Shown here: one piece after another, positions 53,272 through 62,598 of the stretch | How the letters are laid out: every line of letters begins with the position of its first letter | Numbering within the stretch: position 1 is the first letter of the stretch | Assembly (NCBI RefSeq): GCF_004104015.1 | Contig: NZ_RYFV01000014.1 | Location: 1-64,000 of the forward strand | DNA length: 64,000 nucleotides | DNA from: Actinomyces oricola | GTDB taxonomy: Bacteria; Actinomycetota; Actinomycetes; Actinomycetales; Actinomycetaceae | Reading direction: 5' to 3' | The notes under the pieces: model-generated | The model's input: only the letters and a program-made list of their open reading frames with translations | Told to the model about the DNA's origin: nothing | The model's database searches: none | Program-made: the position numbers and the translations under genes

Positions 53272-54708
53272 ATGACCGTGCCCCCGGCGATCCCTCTCCC
53301 CGATGCTGACAATGAGAGGGCGGTGATCACCCGCGACCGCCCATCCCGCCCCCCGGTTTACCGGGCGGGCTCGGCCAAACTATCGATGGCGGGGGCGCGC
53401 CGGTGGGGTGTTGACGAGGTTCTCGACGCGGTGTTCTTCGCCGTCGCCGCCCTGGCCACCTTATGGTTGGCGTGGGTGCTGCTGGGATCGGGCTGGCGCC
53501 TGCACCCGCGCCTAGTGATCAACCTCGTGCTGTTCTGGGCGGTTCTGGCCTATTTGGCCCTGCCTCGCCTGCACCAGGTCCTGACCTGGCTCTACGTGCC
53601 GGACTACTTCATCGGCCGCACCCGCACCGCCGACGGGCTGCTGGGCGACCCCGTCAACCTCGCCGTCCTGGGGGACGAGGAGGGCATCCACGAGGCCATG
53701 GCCGCCGCCGGATGGGTGCGCGCCGACCCCATTACCCTGCGCTCATCGTGGGGCATCATTGTCTCCTCGGTGCTGCGCTGGTCCTACCCCGCGGCCCCGG
53801 TATCCGACCTCATGCTCTTCGGGCGCAAGCAGGACTTCGCCTACCAGAAGGAGGTTGAGGGCAACCCCGCTCAGCGCCACCACATCCGCTTCTGGCATGT
53901 GCCGCAGGGCTGGGTGCTGCCCGGCGGCCGGAAAGTGGACTGGCTGGCCGCCGCCACCTACGACCGCTCCGTGGGGCTGTCGACCCTCACCTTCCAGGTG
54001 ACGCACAAGATCGACGCCGATATTGACGTTGAACGCGACTACGTGGTCGACGACGTGCGCTGGGCCAGCCGGGCGGCGCAGCTGGAGATCTGGCCGGACT
54101 TCTTCACCGCCTACCACGATAAGAACGGTGGTGGGGACAGGGTCGTCACCGATGGCGATCTCTACGTCCTCAACCTGCACGAAGTGACCCCGGGCGCACC
54201 GAACTCGCAGCACAGTGGAGAACTTGCACAAGCCAGACGGCATGAGGCAGGGGCGCGACGACGTCGCCCGCCAGAGCTCATTGGCGCCGTCCTGCTCCTG
54301 GTGCTGCTGGAGATTGTCAATACCGTCCGGTTCTTCAGCGACGAGGGGGTTGCTGAGGCGATCAGGAGCGTTCAAACCCCGGAGGACCCGGACCTCGCGC
54401 GCTCAGCCGTGGGCGTGGTCGTCATTATGACGATCCTGGTCATGGCGGTCATTGCCGCACTGGCAGTGGCCATCTGGTTCGGCCACCCGCGCTGCCGCAT
54501 CGCCCTCATGGTGTTCCTGACCCTCAATATCACCAGCGTCATGACTCAGGTCTTCGCCGTCGGGTTCCGGCACGCCTCCTGGGGCCTGATCGTTTCGGCG
54601 GCCTTGAGCGTGCTGACGCTCCTGACCATGTCCTCCCGCTCCTTCCACCAGTGGGAGTGGGAGCGCAAAACCGAGCGCTTGGCGAACCGTTCCCCGGCCG
54701 GGTCCTGA
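53272..54708 (+). CDS. LssY C-terminal domain membrane protein
   Basis: A 478-residue protein. Two N-terminal membrane helices (VFFAVAALATLWLAWVLLGS, LVLFWAVLAYLALPRLHQVL) precede a LssY_C domain (about 110-310) with DPVNLAVLGDEEGIHEAMAA, AGWVRADPITLRSSW, APVSDLMLFGRKQDFAYQKE and ATYDRSVGLSTLTFQVTHKI, then DADIDVERDYVV. Three further helices follow at about 340-460. LssY_C occurs fused to PAP2 phosphatases or alone; its activity is not defined. ATG 53272. Confidence 0.8.
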   Translation: MTVPPAIPLPDADNERAVITRDRPSRPPVYRAGSAKLSMAGARRWGVDEVLDAVFFAVAALATLWLAWVLLGSGWRLHPRLVINLVLFWAVLAYLALPRLHQVLTWLYVPDYFIGRTRTADGLLGDPVNLAVLGDEEGIHEAMAAAGWVRADPITLRSSWGIIVSSVLRWSYPAAPVSDLMLFGRKQDFAYQKEVEGNPAQRHHIRFWHVPQGWVLPGGRKVDWLAAATYDRSVGLSTLTFQVTHKIDADIDVERDYVVDDVRWASRAAQLEIWPDFFTAYHDKNGGGDRVVTDGDLYVLNLHEVTPGAPNSQHSGELAQARRHEAGARRRRPPELIGAVLLLVLLEIVNTVRFFSDEGVAEAIRSVQTPEDPDLARSAVGVVVIMTILVMAVIAALAVAIWFGHPRCRIALMVFLTLNITSVMTQVFAVGFRHASWGLIVSAALSVLTLLTMSSRSFHQWEWERKTERLANRSPAGS

Positions 54709-54863
54709 AGAGGCGTCCTGCGGCTGCCCCCCGTGTCGTCATGCGTCGTCCACTGCGCCGGGGTGCGGGCAGGTCGGTGGTGGAGCGCGGGCGGCGTCCC
54801 AGGCCCGGGGAAGGGGCAGTCCTGCCCGTTCCCCGAAGGGGCGTCAGATCCTACGGTAGGAAG

Positions 54864-54965
54864 ATGAAAAAACCTCGACATCCGCGACGCAGTGTCCTGT
54901 TGGTTCTGCTCACCTCCATTGCCCTGGCGCGGCCAAGCTGGGTCCCTGAACACGACTGGATCTGA
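54864..54965 (+). CDS. Possible 33-aa peptide resembling a signal peptide
   Basis: MKKPRHPRRSVLLVLLTSIA followed by LARPSWVPEHDWI has a basic N-terminus and hydrophobic core like a secretion signal. TAGGAAG lies directly upstream but very close to ATG. It may be the remnant of a secreted protein truncated by deletion; the rest of 54709-55140 holds no gene. Confidence 0.25.
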   Translation: MKKPRHPRRSVLLVLLTSIALARPSWVPEHDWI

Positions 54966-55000
54966 GTAAGTCCGGACGGCCGGCCCTCCTCGCCAACCAA

Positions 55001-55066
55001 CCCTCCAACGTTTTGCTCACAGGACAACAACCAAGGCCGTTGTCCTGTGAGCAAAACGTTGGAGGG
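55001..55066. repeat. Perfect 28-bp inverted repeat between convergent genes
   Basis: The arm 55001-55028 (starting CCCTCCAACGTTTTGCTCAC) is exactly complementary to 55039-55066, with a 10-nt loop AACCAAGGCC. Outer CCAA/TTGG bases extend it past a 2-base bulge. TTGGAGGGGAGG-like copies follow at 55068-55120. It lies between LssY_C (plus) and rarA (minus), so it may be a bidirectional terminator, although its length and perfection are unusual. Confidence 0.8.
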
Positions 55067-55140
55067 GATTGGAGGGGAGGGGGCGTCGGTCGGGGGCGGC
55101 GGGCGTTGGAGGGGAGGTGGCGTCGGGGCGGTGCTCCTGG

Positions 55141-56517
55141 CTACTGCGCTCCCGGCCCCTCGTCGGTCGCCTCCCGTGCGACTGCGGCCCGGTCCTCCTG
55201 GTCGCGGTCGTGCTGCTCCTGGAGACGCTTGTGAGTGCGCAGGTGCTCCCACGCGGCCAAACGATCGCCAACAACCCGCTCGTAGCCTTGAGTGGTGGGC
55301 CGGTAAAGCCGCTCGCGCTCCATGCCCTCGGGGAAGTAGTCCGCCCCGGAGAACCCCTCCGGGGTGTCGGGGTCGTACTGGTAGCCCCTGCCGTAGCCGA
55401 GTTCCTTCATCAGGCGCGTGGGGGCGTTCAAAATATGCGCCGGCGGCATGAGCGACCCGGTGCGGCGCGCCAGCTTCCGGGCCGCGCCCAGACCCCGATA
55501 CACCGCGATCGACTTCGGCGCTGTCGCCAAGTAGACCACGGCCTGCGCAATTGCCAGTTCCCCCTCCGGGGAGCCCAGACGCTCATAGACGTCCCATGCC
55601 GCCAGGGCCTGCTGTACCGCCTGCGGGTCGGCGATCCCCACATCCTCGGTGGCGAAGCGCACCAGGCGGCGGGCTATGTAGAGAGGGTCCTCCCCGCCGT
55701 CGAGCATCCGCGCCAGCCAGTACAGGGCGGCATCGGGGTCCGAGCCGCGCATGGACTTGTGCAGCGCCGAGATGAGGTTGTAATGCCCCTCTTGCGACTT
55801 GTCGTACAGCGGGGCGCGCTGCTGCACGAGGCGGGCCAGGCCCGCCACGTCAAGCGGCCTGCGGACGGTCTGCAACTGTTCAATGAGGTTGAGCAGGTAG
55901 CGCCCATCGCCGTCGGCCATGGCTATGAGCGCCTGCCGCGCCTCGGCCTCCAGGGGCAGGGGCCGGCCATTGGCCCGCTCAGCCCGCTCGGCGAGCGTCG
56001 TCAGTGCGGCCTCGTCCAGGCGCCTGAGGACGAACACCCGGCAGCGGGAGAGGAGCGCCCCATTGAGCTCGAAGCTGGGGTTCTCCGTGGTCGCGCCGAC
56101 CAGCACAATGGTGCCGTCCTCCACATAGGGCAGGAAGGAGTCCTGCTGGGCGCGGTTAAAACGGTGGATCTCGTCAATGAACAGGAGCGTGCCCTGCCCC
56201 ACCGCGCGCCGCTTGCTCGCGGTCTGGAACACCTTGCGCAGGTCGGCGACGCCGGAGAAGGTGGCCGACAATGGCTCGAACACCAGATCGGTGTGCTCGG
56301 CCAGCAGCCGTGCGATCGTTGTCTTCCCGCACCCCGGCGGCCCCCACAGGATCATTGACACCAGTCGGTGCTCGCCGACCATGCGCCCAACCGGCCCCCC
56401 GGGGCCCAGCAGGTGCTCCTGCCCCACCACCTGGTCGAGCCCTTGGGGGCGCAGCCGGTCGGCGAGCGGTCGGCTTGTCTGGTCAGGTTCGAACAGCGAC
56501 AGAGGATCCTGGCTCAT
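55141..56517 (-). CDS. rarA: Replication-associated recombination protein RarA (MgsA)
   Basis: A 458-residue AAA+ ATPase active at stalled forks. It begins DPLSLFEPDQTSRPLADRLR, then PQGLDQVVGQEHLLGPGGPV. Walker A is WGPPGCGKTTIARLLAE, Walker B LLFIDEIHRFNRAQQDSFLP and sensor 1 LVGATTENPSFELNGALLSR. The C-terminal tetramerisation part ends with YGRGYQYDPDTPEGFSGADY, the family signature. ATG 56517. Confidence 0.95.
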   Translation of the reverse strand: MSQDPLSLFEPDQTSRPLADRLRPQGLDQVVGQEHLLGPGGPVGRMVGEHRLVSMILWGPPGCGKTTIARLLAEHTDLVFEPLSATFSGVADLRKVFQTASKRRAVGQGTLLFIDEIHRFNRAQQDSFLPYVEDGTIVLVGATTENPSFELNGALLSRCRVFVLRRLDEAALTTLAERAERANGRPLPLEAEARQALIAMADGDGRYLLNLIEQLQTVRRPLDVAGLARLVQQRAPLYDKSQEGHYNLISALHKSMRGSDPDAALYWLARMLDGGEDPLYIARRLVRFATEDVGIADPQAVQQALAAWDVYERLGSPEGELAIAQAVVYLATAPKSIAVYRGLGAARKLARRTGSLMPPAHILNAPTRLMKELGYGRGYQYDPDTPEGFSGADYFPEGMERERLYRPTTQGYERVVGDRLAAWEHLRTHKRLQEQHDRDQEDRAAVAREATDEGPGAQ

Positions 56518-56691
56518 GGCCCGCCTCCTTCATTCGCGCCCTCCGGCGGTCGGCTCCCACGGACATTCGCGCCCCTCCGGCGGTCGGCCCCCGCGCCCGC
56601 TGCTGAGCAAACCCACAGTAGCCGCGCCGGGCACCGATCGACAGTGCGCACCAGCGTTGTCGCGCCCGGCCCAGCGCGCTCAGCGCCGCGC

Positions 56692-57339
56692 TCAGGCCAA
56701 GGACCAAACCTCGTCGCAGCGGGAGGCACTGGCCTCCACCAGATGAGCGTTGGGAAGGTCCACAGTGCGCACCCAGTGGGCGGCCGCGGCCCGATTGCGA
56801 CCGAAGGCCTCATGGCGGGCCACCAGCCGTGCGACAAGCTCGGGCTCTGCGACCTTCAAGAAGATCAACAGGTCAATGCGCCGGCGCACCGCCGCCCAGC
56901 CGGGAGAGTCCAGGGCCAAATAGTTGCCCTCGGTCACCACCGCCCCCGGTCCGCGCACCAGGGCCCCGGCGGCCACCGGTTCATGCAGGTCACGGCGGTA
57001 GACCGGTACCGCGACCGGGGCGGCGCCCTCGGCCCGCACCCGGTCCAGGACCGCCAGGTAGCCCTCGACGTCGAAGGTGTCTGGCGCTCCCTTGCGGCCA
57101 TGGCGGCCCAACTCGTCGAGAACCGCGTTGGAGTAGTGGAACCCGTCCATGGGCACGCTGCCGGCCAGCAGGCCGCGGTCGCTCAACTCGGCCTCCAGCT
57201 CGCCGGCCAGGGTGGACTTCCCCGACCCGGGCGCGCCCGTCAGCCCGACAATGACGCGCCCACCGGGCCGGGCGGTGAGCAGGGTACGCACTCGAGTGAT
57301 GAGGCCGGCGCGCAGGGAGGTCGGGTGAGAGTCGTTCAC
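56692..57339 (-). CDS. Nucleoside/nucleotide kinase family protein (uridine-kinase/PanK-like)
   Basis: A 215-residue P-loop kinase. Walker A is VGLTGAPGSGKSTLAGELEA. SVPMDGFHYSNAVLDELGRH holds the substrate-binding DGFH motif of the uridine kinase/phosphoribulokinase/CoaA group, and GAVVTEGNYLALDSPGWAAV follows. The exact substrate is not predictable. GTG 57339 is chosen; a 39-residue upstream extension is poorly conserved in composition. A truncated relative lies at 52975-53240. Confidence 0.82.
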   Translation of the reverse strand: MNDSHPTSLRAGLITRVRTLLTARPGGRVIVGLTGAPGSGKSTLAGELEAELSDRGLLAGSVPMDGFHYSNAVLDELGRHGRKGAPDTFDVEGYLAVLDRVRAEGAAPVAVPVYRRDLHEPVAAGALVRGPGAVVTEGNYLALDSPGWAAVRRRIDLLIFLKVAEPELVARLVARHEAFGRNRAAAAHWVRTVDLPNAHLVEASASRCDEVWSLA

Positions 57340-57590
57340 CAGATCATTGTGACGGGTCGGCGGCGCCCGGCGCAGTGGCAGGGCCCGTTCGCCGCCGCGC
57401 CCGTGGCCGGACTGCGGCGCCCGGCGCACAGTGGGGCGCCGGGAGGGCGGGCGCATGACCTCCCGGGGCCTGGCGCTCGGCGCACAGTGAGAGGGACAAT
57501 AAGAGAATTCTCATGAAGCCTTGATCCCCACCTCACAACCGCGCAGTGCACTGGAGTGACAGTCGGGCCGGCCCCGTTGAGGAGGACATT

Positions 57591-57953
57591 ATGGCTGAGC
57601 ACACGCGACTGGCCAGCCTGCTGGTCATGATTACGGCAGCCGGCTTCCTGCTGGGCGCGCTGCTATTCACCTTGGCCAACACCTCCTCCTCCGGCGTGCG
57701 CAGCCCCGGCGTCACAGTCACCGGCCGGCCCACCAGCACGGTGACGGATCCATCCACGGCCGCGACCGCCCTGCCCGCCGCCGAGCCGAGCCCGGAGGCG
57801 CCGGCCGTGGAGGCGCCAGTGGGGGCCGACCCCGTTCTGCCTGCACCGCCCGTGCTCGTCGACGACGACGATGACCTCTACGACTCTGACGGCCCCGATG
57901 CCGACGACATCGACGATGACATTGACGACGATGATGACATCGACGACGACTAA
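57591..57953 (+). CDS. Membrane-anchored protein with Asp-rich tail
   Basis: A 120-residue protein. One TM helix (LLVMITAAGFLLGALLFTLA, about 9-30) is followed by a Pro/Ala/Ser-rich linker and an almost pure Asp/Ile/Asp tail (DDDDDLYDSDGPDADDIDDD onward). The tail is outside the cell if the helix is a signal anchor and could bind divalent cations. GAGGAGG precedes ATG 57591. A perfect palindrome GAGAATTCTC lies at 57503-57512 in its upstream region. It is convergent with the two-component system. No family is recognised. Confidence 0.65.
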   Translation: MAEHTRLASLLVMITAAGFLLGALLFTLANTSSSGVRSPGVTVTGRPTSTVTDPSTAATALPAAEPSPEAPAVEAPVGADPVLPAPPVLVDDDDDLYDSDGPDADDIDDDIDDDDDIDDD

Positions 57954-58038
57954 TGCCGGCTAATGCAGACTAATGCCGGCGCCCACGATGAGGCGCCCAT
58001 GATCATGTCAATGCCGCCGGTTAACGCGCTCCGCGCCC

Positions 58039-58698
58039 TCAGCGCAGCCGGTAGCCCATGCCGCGCACCGTCTCGAAGCGCTCCTTGCCGAGTTTGGCCC
58101 GCAGGTAGGACACATACACATCCACCACATTCGAGCCGGGGTCGAAGTCGTAGCCCCACACCGCCGACAACAGCTGTTCTCGGCTGAGCACCTGGCCGGG
58201 GTTGCGCAGGAAGGTCTCCGCCAGGGCGAACTCCCGGGCGGAAAGATCCACGCTGCGCCCCTCCACCTGCGCCCGACGCGTGCGCAGGTCCAGGGACAGG
58301 CCCTGATGGTCCAGGACCATGGCCGAGGCCTGCGGCTGCCCAGTGCGCACGCGCAGTCGGATCCGGGCCAGCAGTTCCTCGAAGCTGAAGGGCTTAGGCA
58401 TGTAATCGTCGGCCCCTCCTTCCAGGCCGGCGACCCGGTCGGCCACCGAGGAGCGGGCCGTGAGCATAATGACCGGTGTGCTCACCCCCTGGCCGCGCAG
58501 GCGCTCCAGGACCTCAAAGCCGTCAATATCGGGCAGGCCCACATCCAGGACAATGAGATCCACGCCCCCCGCCACGGCCAGGTCGACGGCCTCCTCACCC
58601 AGCGCCGTCGTCATAGTGGTGTAACCCGCCGCCTTGAGGCCCTTGGCAATGAAAGCCGTGATTCGAGCCTCGTCCTCCACAATGAGGATCGTGCTCAT
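58039..58698 (-). CDS. OmpR-family response regulator
   Basis: A 219-residue two-component DNA-binding regulator. The receiver domain has the phospho-acceptor D52 in LIVLDVGLPDIDGFE, with TARSS (switch Thr) and MPKPFSFEELLARI (conserved Lys). The winged helix ends NVVDVYVSYLRAKLGKERFE, then TVRGMGYRLR. It lies 15 bp before the sensor-kinase gene in the same operon. Confidence 0.93.
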   Translation of the reverse strand: MSTILIVEDEARITAFIAKGLKAAGYTTMTTALGEEAVDLAVAGGVDLIVLDVGLPDIDGFEVLERLRGQGVSTPVIMLTARSSVADRVAGLEGGADDYMPKPFSFEELLARIRLRVRTGQPQASAMVLDHQGLSLDLRTRRAQVEGRSVDLSAREFALAETFLRNPGQVLSREQLLSAVWGYDFDPGSNVVDVYVSYLRAKLGKERFETVRGMGYRLR

Positions 58699-58713
58699 GG
58701 GGTGCTCCTCTCC

Positions 58714-60159
58714 TCAATTCTCCTCAATCTCCGGTCCCGGCTCACTGAGCAGGGGCAGGCGCAGGGTGACAGTGGAGCCTTCACCCACAGTCGAGGCAAT
58801 GTCGAGGCTGCCACCGTGGGCGGTCGCTATGGACTCCACAATAGCCAGGCCCAGGCCCGATCCGGGGGCCCGCTGGGAGGCTTCACGCCCCCGCCCGAAG
58901 CGCTCCCGCACCAGTGCCATCTCCTCGGCGGGGATCCCAATGCCCTCGTCTGTGACCCACAGCAGTATCTCATGGTCCTCAACGCCGGAGCCCAGCGCAA
59001 TCCGGGAGCCGGTCTCGGAGTACTTCACGGCGTTAGCGGCCAACTGGAGCCACGCCTGGGTAATGCGGGCCGGGTCGAGGAGGGCGTTGACAGCGGTCAG
59101 GCCCGCCAGCACCCACTGGCGTTCACCCAGGGCGCGCGCCTTGTCGAAGACCTGGTCGGTCAGTGTCGCCACTTGGCAGAGCTCAAGGCGAATGAAGTCG
59201 GCCTGATCGGCCTTGGCCAGGGTGAGGATGTCATTGACGAGCACCCCCATGCGGTCGAGCTCGTCGAGGGCCAGGTCCCGGGTGAGCCGCACATCCTGGG
59301 GGGAGGTCGGGTCAATGAGCTCAAGGTGGCCGCGCACCACGGTCAGGGGGGTGCGCAACTCGTGGCCGACGTCGTCGAGCAGGTTGCGCTGGGCCAGGAC
59401 GGCGTGCTCAACCCGGTCCAGCATGCGGTTGAAGCCGATGGCCAAGGAGCTGAGCTCGTCGCGACCGCTGACCGGCACCCGGCTGGTCAGGTCGGATTCG
59501 TCAATGGCCTGTGTAGCGCGCTTGAGGTCGGCTACGGGCCGCAGGAGGCGAACCACGAGGAAACGGGCCATGGCGATGACGACCACCACGCACACCAGGC
59601 CGGCCAACGCGTACAGGATCATGGTCCGGCGCAGTTCGGCGGCGGTGGCGTCCATGTCGACCACCCGCACCAGCGCCCCCTGCCCGGTGTCGAAGATAAC
59701 TGGCACCACCAGCACCCGGTAGGTGCACCGGGAGGTGGTCACCGTTTCAATGACCGTCTGGGAGCCACTGACCCAGGGGGCGACGGCGCTCATGAGCTCG
59801 GCGTCATCCTCCGGGCGCAGGGCCACCTCCGTGGGCGCCAGCCATCGCGGCTTGGACTCCACGAAGGCCATCTCGCCCTCCCCGGGGGCGACGACGCTGC
59901 GCTCCAGGTAGGTGCGCAGGACCGCTGAGGCGTCGGTGAAGGGCTCGCGGGTGCGGGGGTCGGTGCCCTCCACGGCCAGGATCCGCAACCCCTCGGCCTG
60001 CCGCTGCAGCTGGGCGGTGGTGGAGGCGTTCAGGTGGCGGCCCTGCAGGACGCCCACAATGGTCCCCGAGGTCACCAGGGCCACCCCCGCCACCAGGGCC
60101 ATGGTGAGCAGGATCCGGGTGCGGATAGTCGTCCACGACGTCGGCAGCCTCACCCTCAT
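58714..60159 (-). CDS. Sensor histidine kinase
   Basis: A 481-residue membrane sensor paired with the downstream regulator. TM1 (about 12-36) and TM2 (about 185-208) flank a periplasmic-type sensor domain of about 150 residues with no recognised fold. HAMP (ATQAIDESDLTSRVPVSGRD) is followed by HisKA with H266 in DDVGHELRTPLTVVRGH and HATPase with NAVKYSETGSRI, DEGIGIPAEEM and GSGLGLAIVESI. ATG 60159 is preferred over a 70-residue Pro-rich extension. Being upstream of the regulator is the reverse of the most common order. Confidence 0.92.
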   Translation of the reverse strand: MRVRLPTSWTTIRTRILLTMALVAGVALVTSGTIVGVLQGRHLNASTTAQLQRQAEGLRILAVEGTDPRTREPFTDASAVLRTYLERSVVAPGEGEMAFVESKPRWLAPTEVALRPEDDAELMSAVAPWVSGSQTVIETVTTSRCTYRVLVVPVIFDTGQGALVRVVDMDATAAELRRTMILYALAGLVCVVVVIAMARFLVVRLLRPVADLKRATQAIDESDLTSRVPVSGRDELSSLAIGFNRMLDRVEHAVLAQRNLLDDVGHELRTPLTVVRGHLELIDPTSPQDVRLTRDLALDELDRMGVLVNDILTLAKADQADFIRLELCQVATLTDQVFDKARALGERQWVLAGLTAVNALLDPARITQAWLQLAANAVKYSETGSRIALGSGVEDHEILLWVTDEGIGIPAEEMALVRERFGRGREASQRAPGSGLGLAIVESIATAHGGSLDIASTVGEGSTVTLRLPLLSEPGPEIEEN

Positions 60160-60247
60160 TGCTCTATTGTGCCGAGGGCCTCCCCCGGGCGACCAGGACC
60201 GGCACGGCGGGTTCTGGCGCCCCGGGCCCCGCCCGGGCCCGGGGCGG

Positions 60248-61570
60248 TCATGGACGGCCCAGTCCGGTGTAGGACCAGCCCGCATTGCGCCACCTGGTCG
60301 GGTCCAGGGCGTTGCGGCCGTCAATAATGGCGGGGCGGGCCACGTGCTGGGCGGCGGCGAAGGGGTCAAGGTCCACGAAGTCGCTCCACTCGGTCAGGAG
60401 CAGGACCAGGTCGGCGCCCTGAAGTGCGCGTACCGGATCGGGCTCGGTGCGCAGATGCGGGTAGTGGCGGCCTACCGCCTCAAGGGCCCTGGGGTCGCAC
60501 ACGGTCACCCGCGCCCCCATCTGCGCCAGCCGCTCGGCGACGTCGAGCGCGGGGGAGTCGCGAATGTCGTCGCTGTTGGGTTTGAAGGCGGCCCCGAGGA
60601 CGGTGACACGGGCCCCGGCCACGTCCCGGCCCAGCTTGGAGGCCGCCAGTTCGGTGACGCGGCGGCGCCGCCGCAGGTTAATGGCGTCAACCTCCGCCAG
60701 GAAGCGAACGCTCTCCCCGGCACCGATCTCCTGGGCCCGCGCCGTGAAGGCGCGGATGTCCTTGGGCAGGCAGCCGCCGCCGAAACCCACCCCGGCCCGC
60801 AGGAAGCGTCGCCCAATGCGCGGGTCGTGACCAATGGCCTCGGCCAGGGTGACAACGTCACCGCCGGTTTTCTCACAGATCTCCGCCATGGCGTTAATGA
60901 AGCTGATCTTGGTGGCCAGGAAGGAGTTGGCCGCCGTCTTGGTCAGTTCAGCGGTGGCGAAATCGGTGAGGATGCGGGGCACCGAGGCGGCGAGCATCTG
61001 GGAGTACACGGCGTCCAGCGCCGCTTGCCCACGATCGGCGCGGTCCGGGTCGGCGGACAGGCCGTAGACGATCCGGTCCGGGTTGAGCGTGTCGGCCACC
61101 GCGAACCCCTCCCGCAGGAACTCGGGGTTCCACACCAGGGCCGCCCCCAGTGGGGCGAGCCGCTTCTCCACGGCCGCGGCCGTCCCCACCGGGACCGTGG
61201 ACTTACCGGCCACCACGGTGGCGCCATCGCGGGGCAGCGTCCGGCACAGCATGCCCACGGCCCGCCACAGGTGACTGAGGTCGGCCGCCTTGCGCCCCGG
61301 TGTCTGCGGTGTGCCCACGGCCAGGAAGTGGACCTCGACGCCGGCCAGGTCCGCCGGCGAAGGGCTGGTGGTGAAGCGCAGGCGGCCACTGTTCAGGCCC
61401 GCGGTGAGCATGGTGTCGAAACCGGGCTCGTGGAAGGGGCTGAGCCCCTGGTTCAGGCGCGCCACCTTGGACGCGTCGACATCCACCCCCAGCACCTCGT
61501 GGCCCAGGTGGGTCATGCAGGCGGCGTGCACCGCCCCCAGGTAGCCGCATCCGATCACGGAGATCTTCAT
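60248..61570 (-). CDS. ugd: UDP-glucose 6-dehydrogenase
   Basis: A 440-residue NAD-dependent enzyme making UDP-glucuronate. The Rossmann start is MKISVIGCGYLGAVHAACMT. The middle domain has NSFLATKISFINAMAEICEK, the catalytic cysteine is in GVGFGGGCLPKDIRAF, and the C-domain has LGAAFKPNSDDIRDSPALDV. The start overlaps the upstream APH-fold gene by 4 bases (ATGA), so it is the last gene of the ABC-APH-APH-ugd operon. UDP-glucuronate normally feeds capsule, teichuronic acid or glycolipid synthesis. Confidence 0.94.
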   Translation of the reverse strand: MKISVIGCGYLGAVHAACMTHLGHEVLGVDVDASKVARLNQGLSPFHEPGFDTMLTAGLNSGRLRFTTSPSPADLAGVEVHFLAVGTPQTPGRKAADLSHLWRAVGMLCRTLPRDGATVVAGKSTVPVGTAAAVEKRLAPLGAALVWNPEFLREGFAVADTLNPDRIVYGLSADPDRADRGQAALDAVYSQMLAASVPRILTDFATAELTKTAANSFLATKISFINAMAEICEKTGGDVVTLAEAIGHDPRIGRRFLRAGVGFGGGCLPKDIRAFTARAQEIGAGESVRFLAEVDAINLRRRRRVTELAASKLGRDVAGARVTVLGAAFKPNSDDIRDSPALDVAERLAQMGARVTVCDPRALEAVGRHYPHLRTEPDPVRALQGADLVLLLTEWSDFVDLDPFAAAQHVARPAIIDGRNALDPTRWRNAGWSYTGLGRP

Positions 61571-62598
61571 GTCGCTGACTCCTTCATCATGGTGGTGGTC
61601 GGTTCAATGGGGGCGCTCAGGCAGTGGTCCACCCAGTCCGCCAGCCAGGGCCAGGCGCTGGGCCGGTAGGCGTGGACGCAGGCCAGGCGCAGTCGCGCGC
61701 CCTGGCGGTAGACGGAGACCCGCTCCGGGCTGGTGGGCAGCGCCCGGCCCATGGCCTCCAGGAGCCCCAGGACACGGTTGAGCCCCGCCGCCCCCAGCCG
61801 CCCCTGAAGGCCGGCGAGCTCCACGTGCGCCAGCAGGTTCCCCAGATCCAGGGCCGCCTCGGCCCGGCAGGCGGTGTCCAGGTCGAGGAGGGACAGCGCG
61901 CTGCCGTCCCACAGGAGTTGGGCGTCGTGGAGGTCCCGGTGGGCGGGCACGAGCGTCCCGCCACCCTCCTCCAGGGCCCGGCAGACGGCCGTGACCTGCC
62001 GCCCCAGGGCCTCGGGGGCGGGCAGGAGGCCGTGGCGGGAGGCGGTGGTGAACCACTGCCACAAGACGGCGGCCTCCTGCCCGCCCCGGTGCGCCGCCAG
62101 GCCCTCAGCGCCCGCGGGGCCGGCCACCAGTCCGGGCCAGGCCGCGGCCAGTGCCTCCCAACCGGCCCGGCCGGCCTCACCGAGCGAGTAGAGGCTGCTG
62201 CCGGGCAGCAGCGCCGTGTCGATCCTGGCCGGCTGGGAGTCCAGGATGCGGGCCGCACCCAGTCCGACGGCCCGGATCAGCGGCTCCAGCGCCCGGTGCG
62301 CGCCCAGCGCCTCCTGGGCGCGCCCGGGGCGCAGGAGCTTGATGGCCCGCTCACCGGTGAGGACGACGGCCCGGCGGTGGAGCCGGTGGACCACCAGCGT
62401 CCCCCCGAGCCCGGGGTGCAGGGCGGGCAGGCGAGGGTCTGTGGCGAAGGGGGAGGGGTGCAGGCTCCCGGTGGGCGTCACCCGTGCGGCCCGCAGGCGC
62501 CCGGCCCGGTCGCGCAGCTCGACGCTCAGCCCCCCGCCGCGGTGCGGCCAAGCCCGGTGCAGCCCGGCGATGCCCATCAATATGGTGGCGGTGCTCAT
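61567..62598 (-). CDS. APH-fold phosphotransferase-like protein
   Basis: A 343-residue protein with a choline/aminoglycoside-kinase fold. The catalytic loop is LVPAHRDLHDAQLLWDGSAL and the metal-binding Asp is in LSLLDLDTACRAEAALDLGN. The N-lobe includes VVLTGERAIKLLRPG, with the ATP-binding Lys. The substrate is unknown. ATG 62598 after GAGGGGGG overlaps the preceding gene by 4 bases, and its end overlaps ugd. Confidence 0.75.
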   Translation of the reverse strand: MSTATILMGIAGLHRAWPHRGGGLSVELRDRAGRLRAARVTPTGSLHPSPFATDPRLPALHPGLGGTLVVHRLHRRAVVLTGERAIKLLRPGRAQEALGAHRALEPLIRAVGLGAARILDSQPARIDTALLPGSSLYSLGEAGRAGWEALAAAWPGLVAGPAGAEGLAAHRGGQEAAVLWQWFTTASRHGLLPAPEALGRQVTAVCRALEEGGGTLVPAHRDLHDAQLLWDGSALSLLDLDTACRAEAALDLGNLLAHVELAGLQGRLGAAGLNRVLGLLEAMGRALPTSPERVSVYRQGARLRLACVHAYRPSAWPWLADWVDHCLSAPIEPTTTMMKESAT

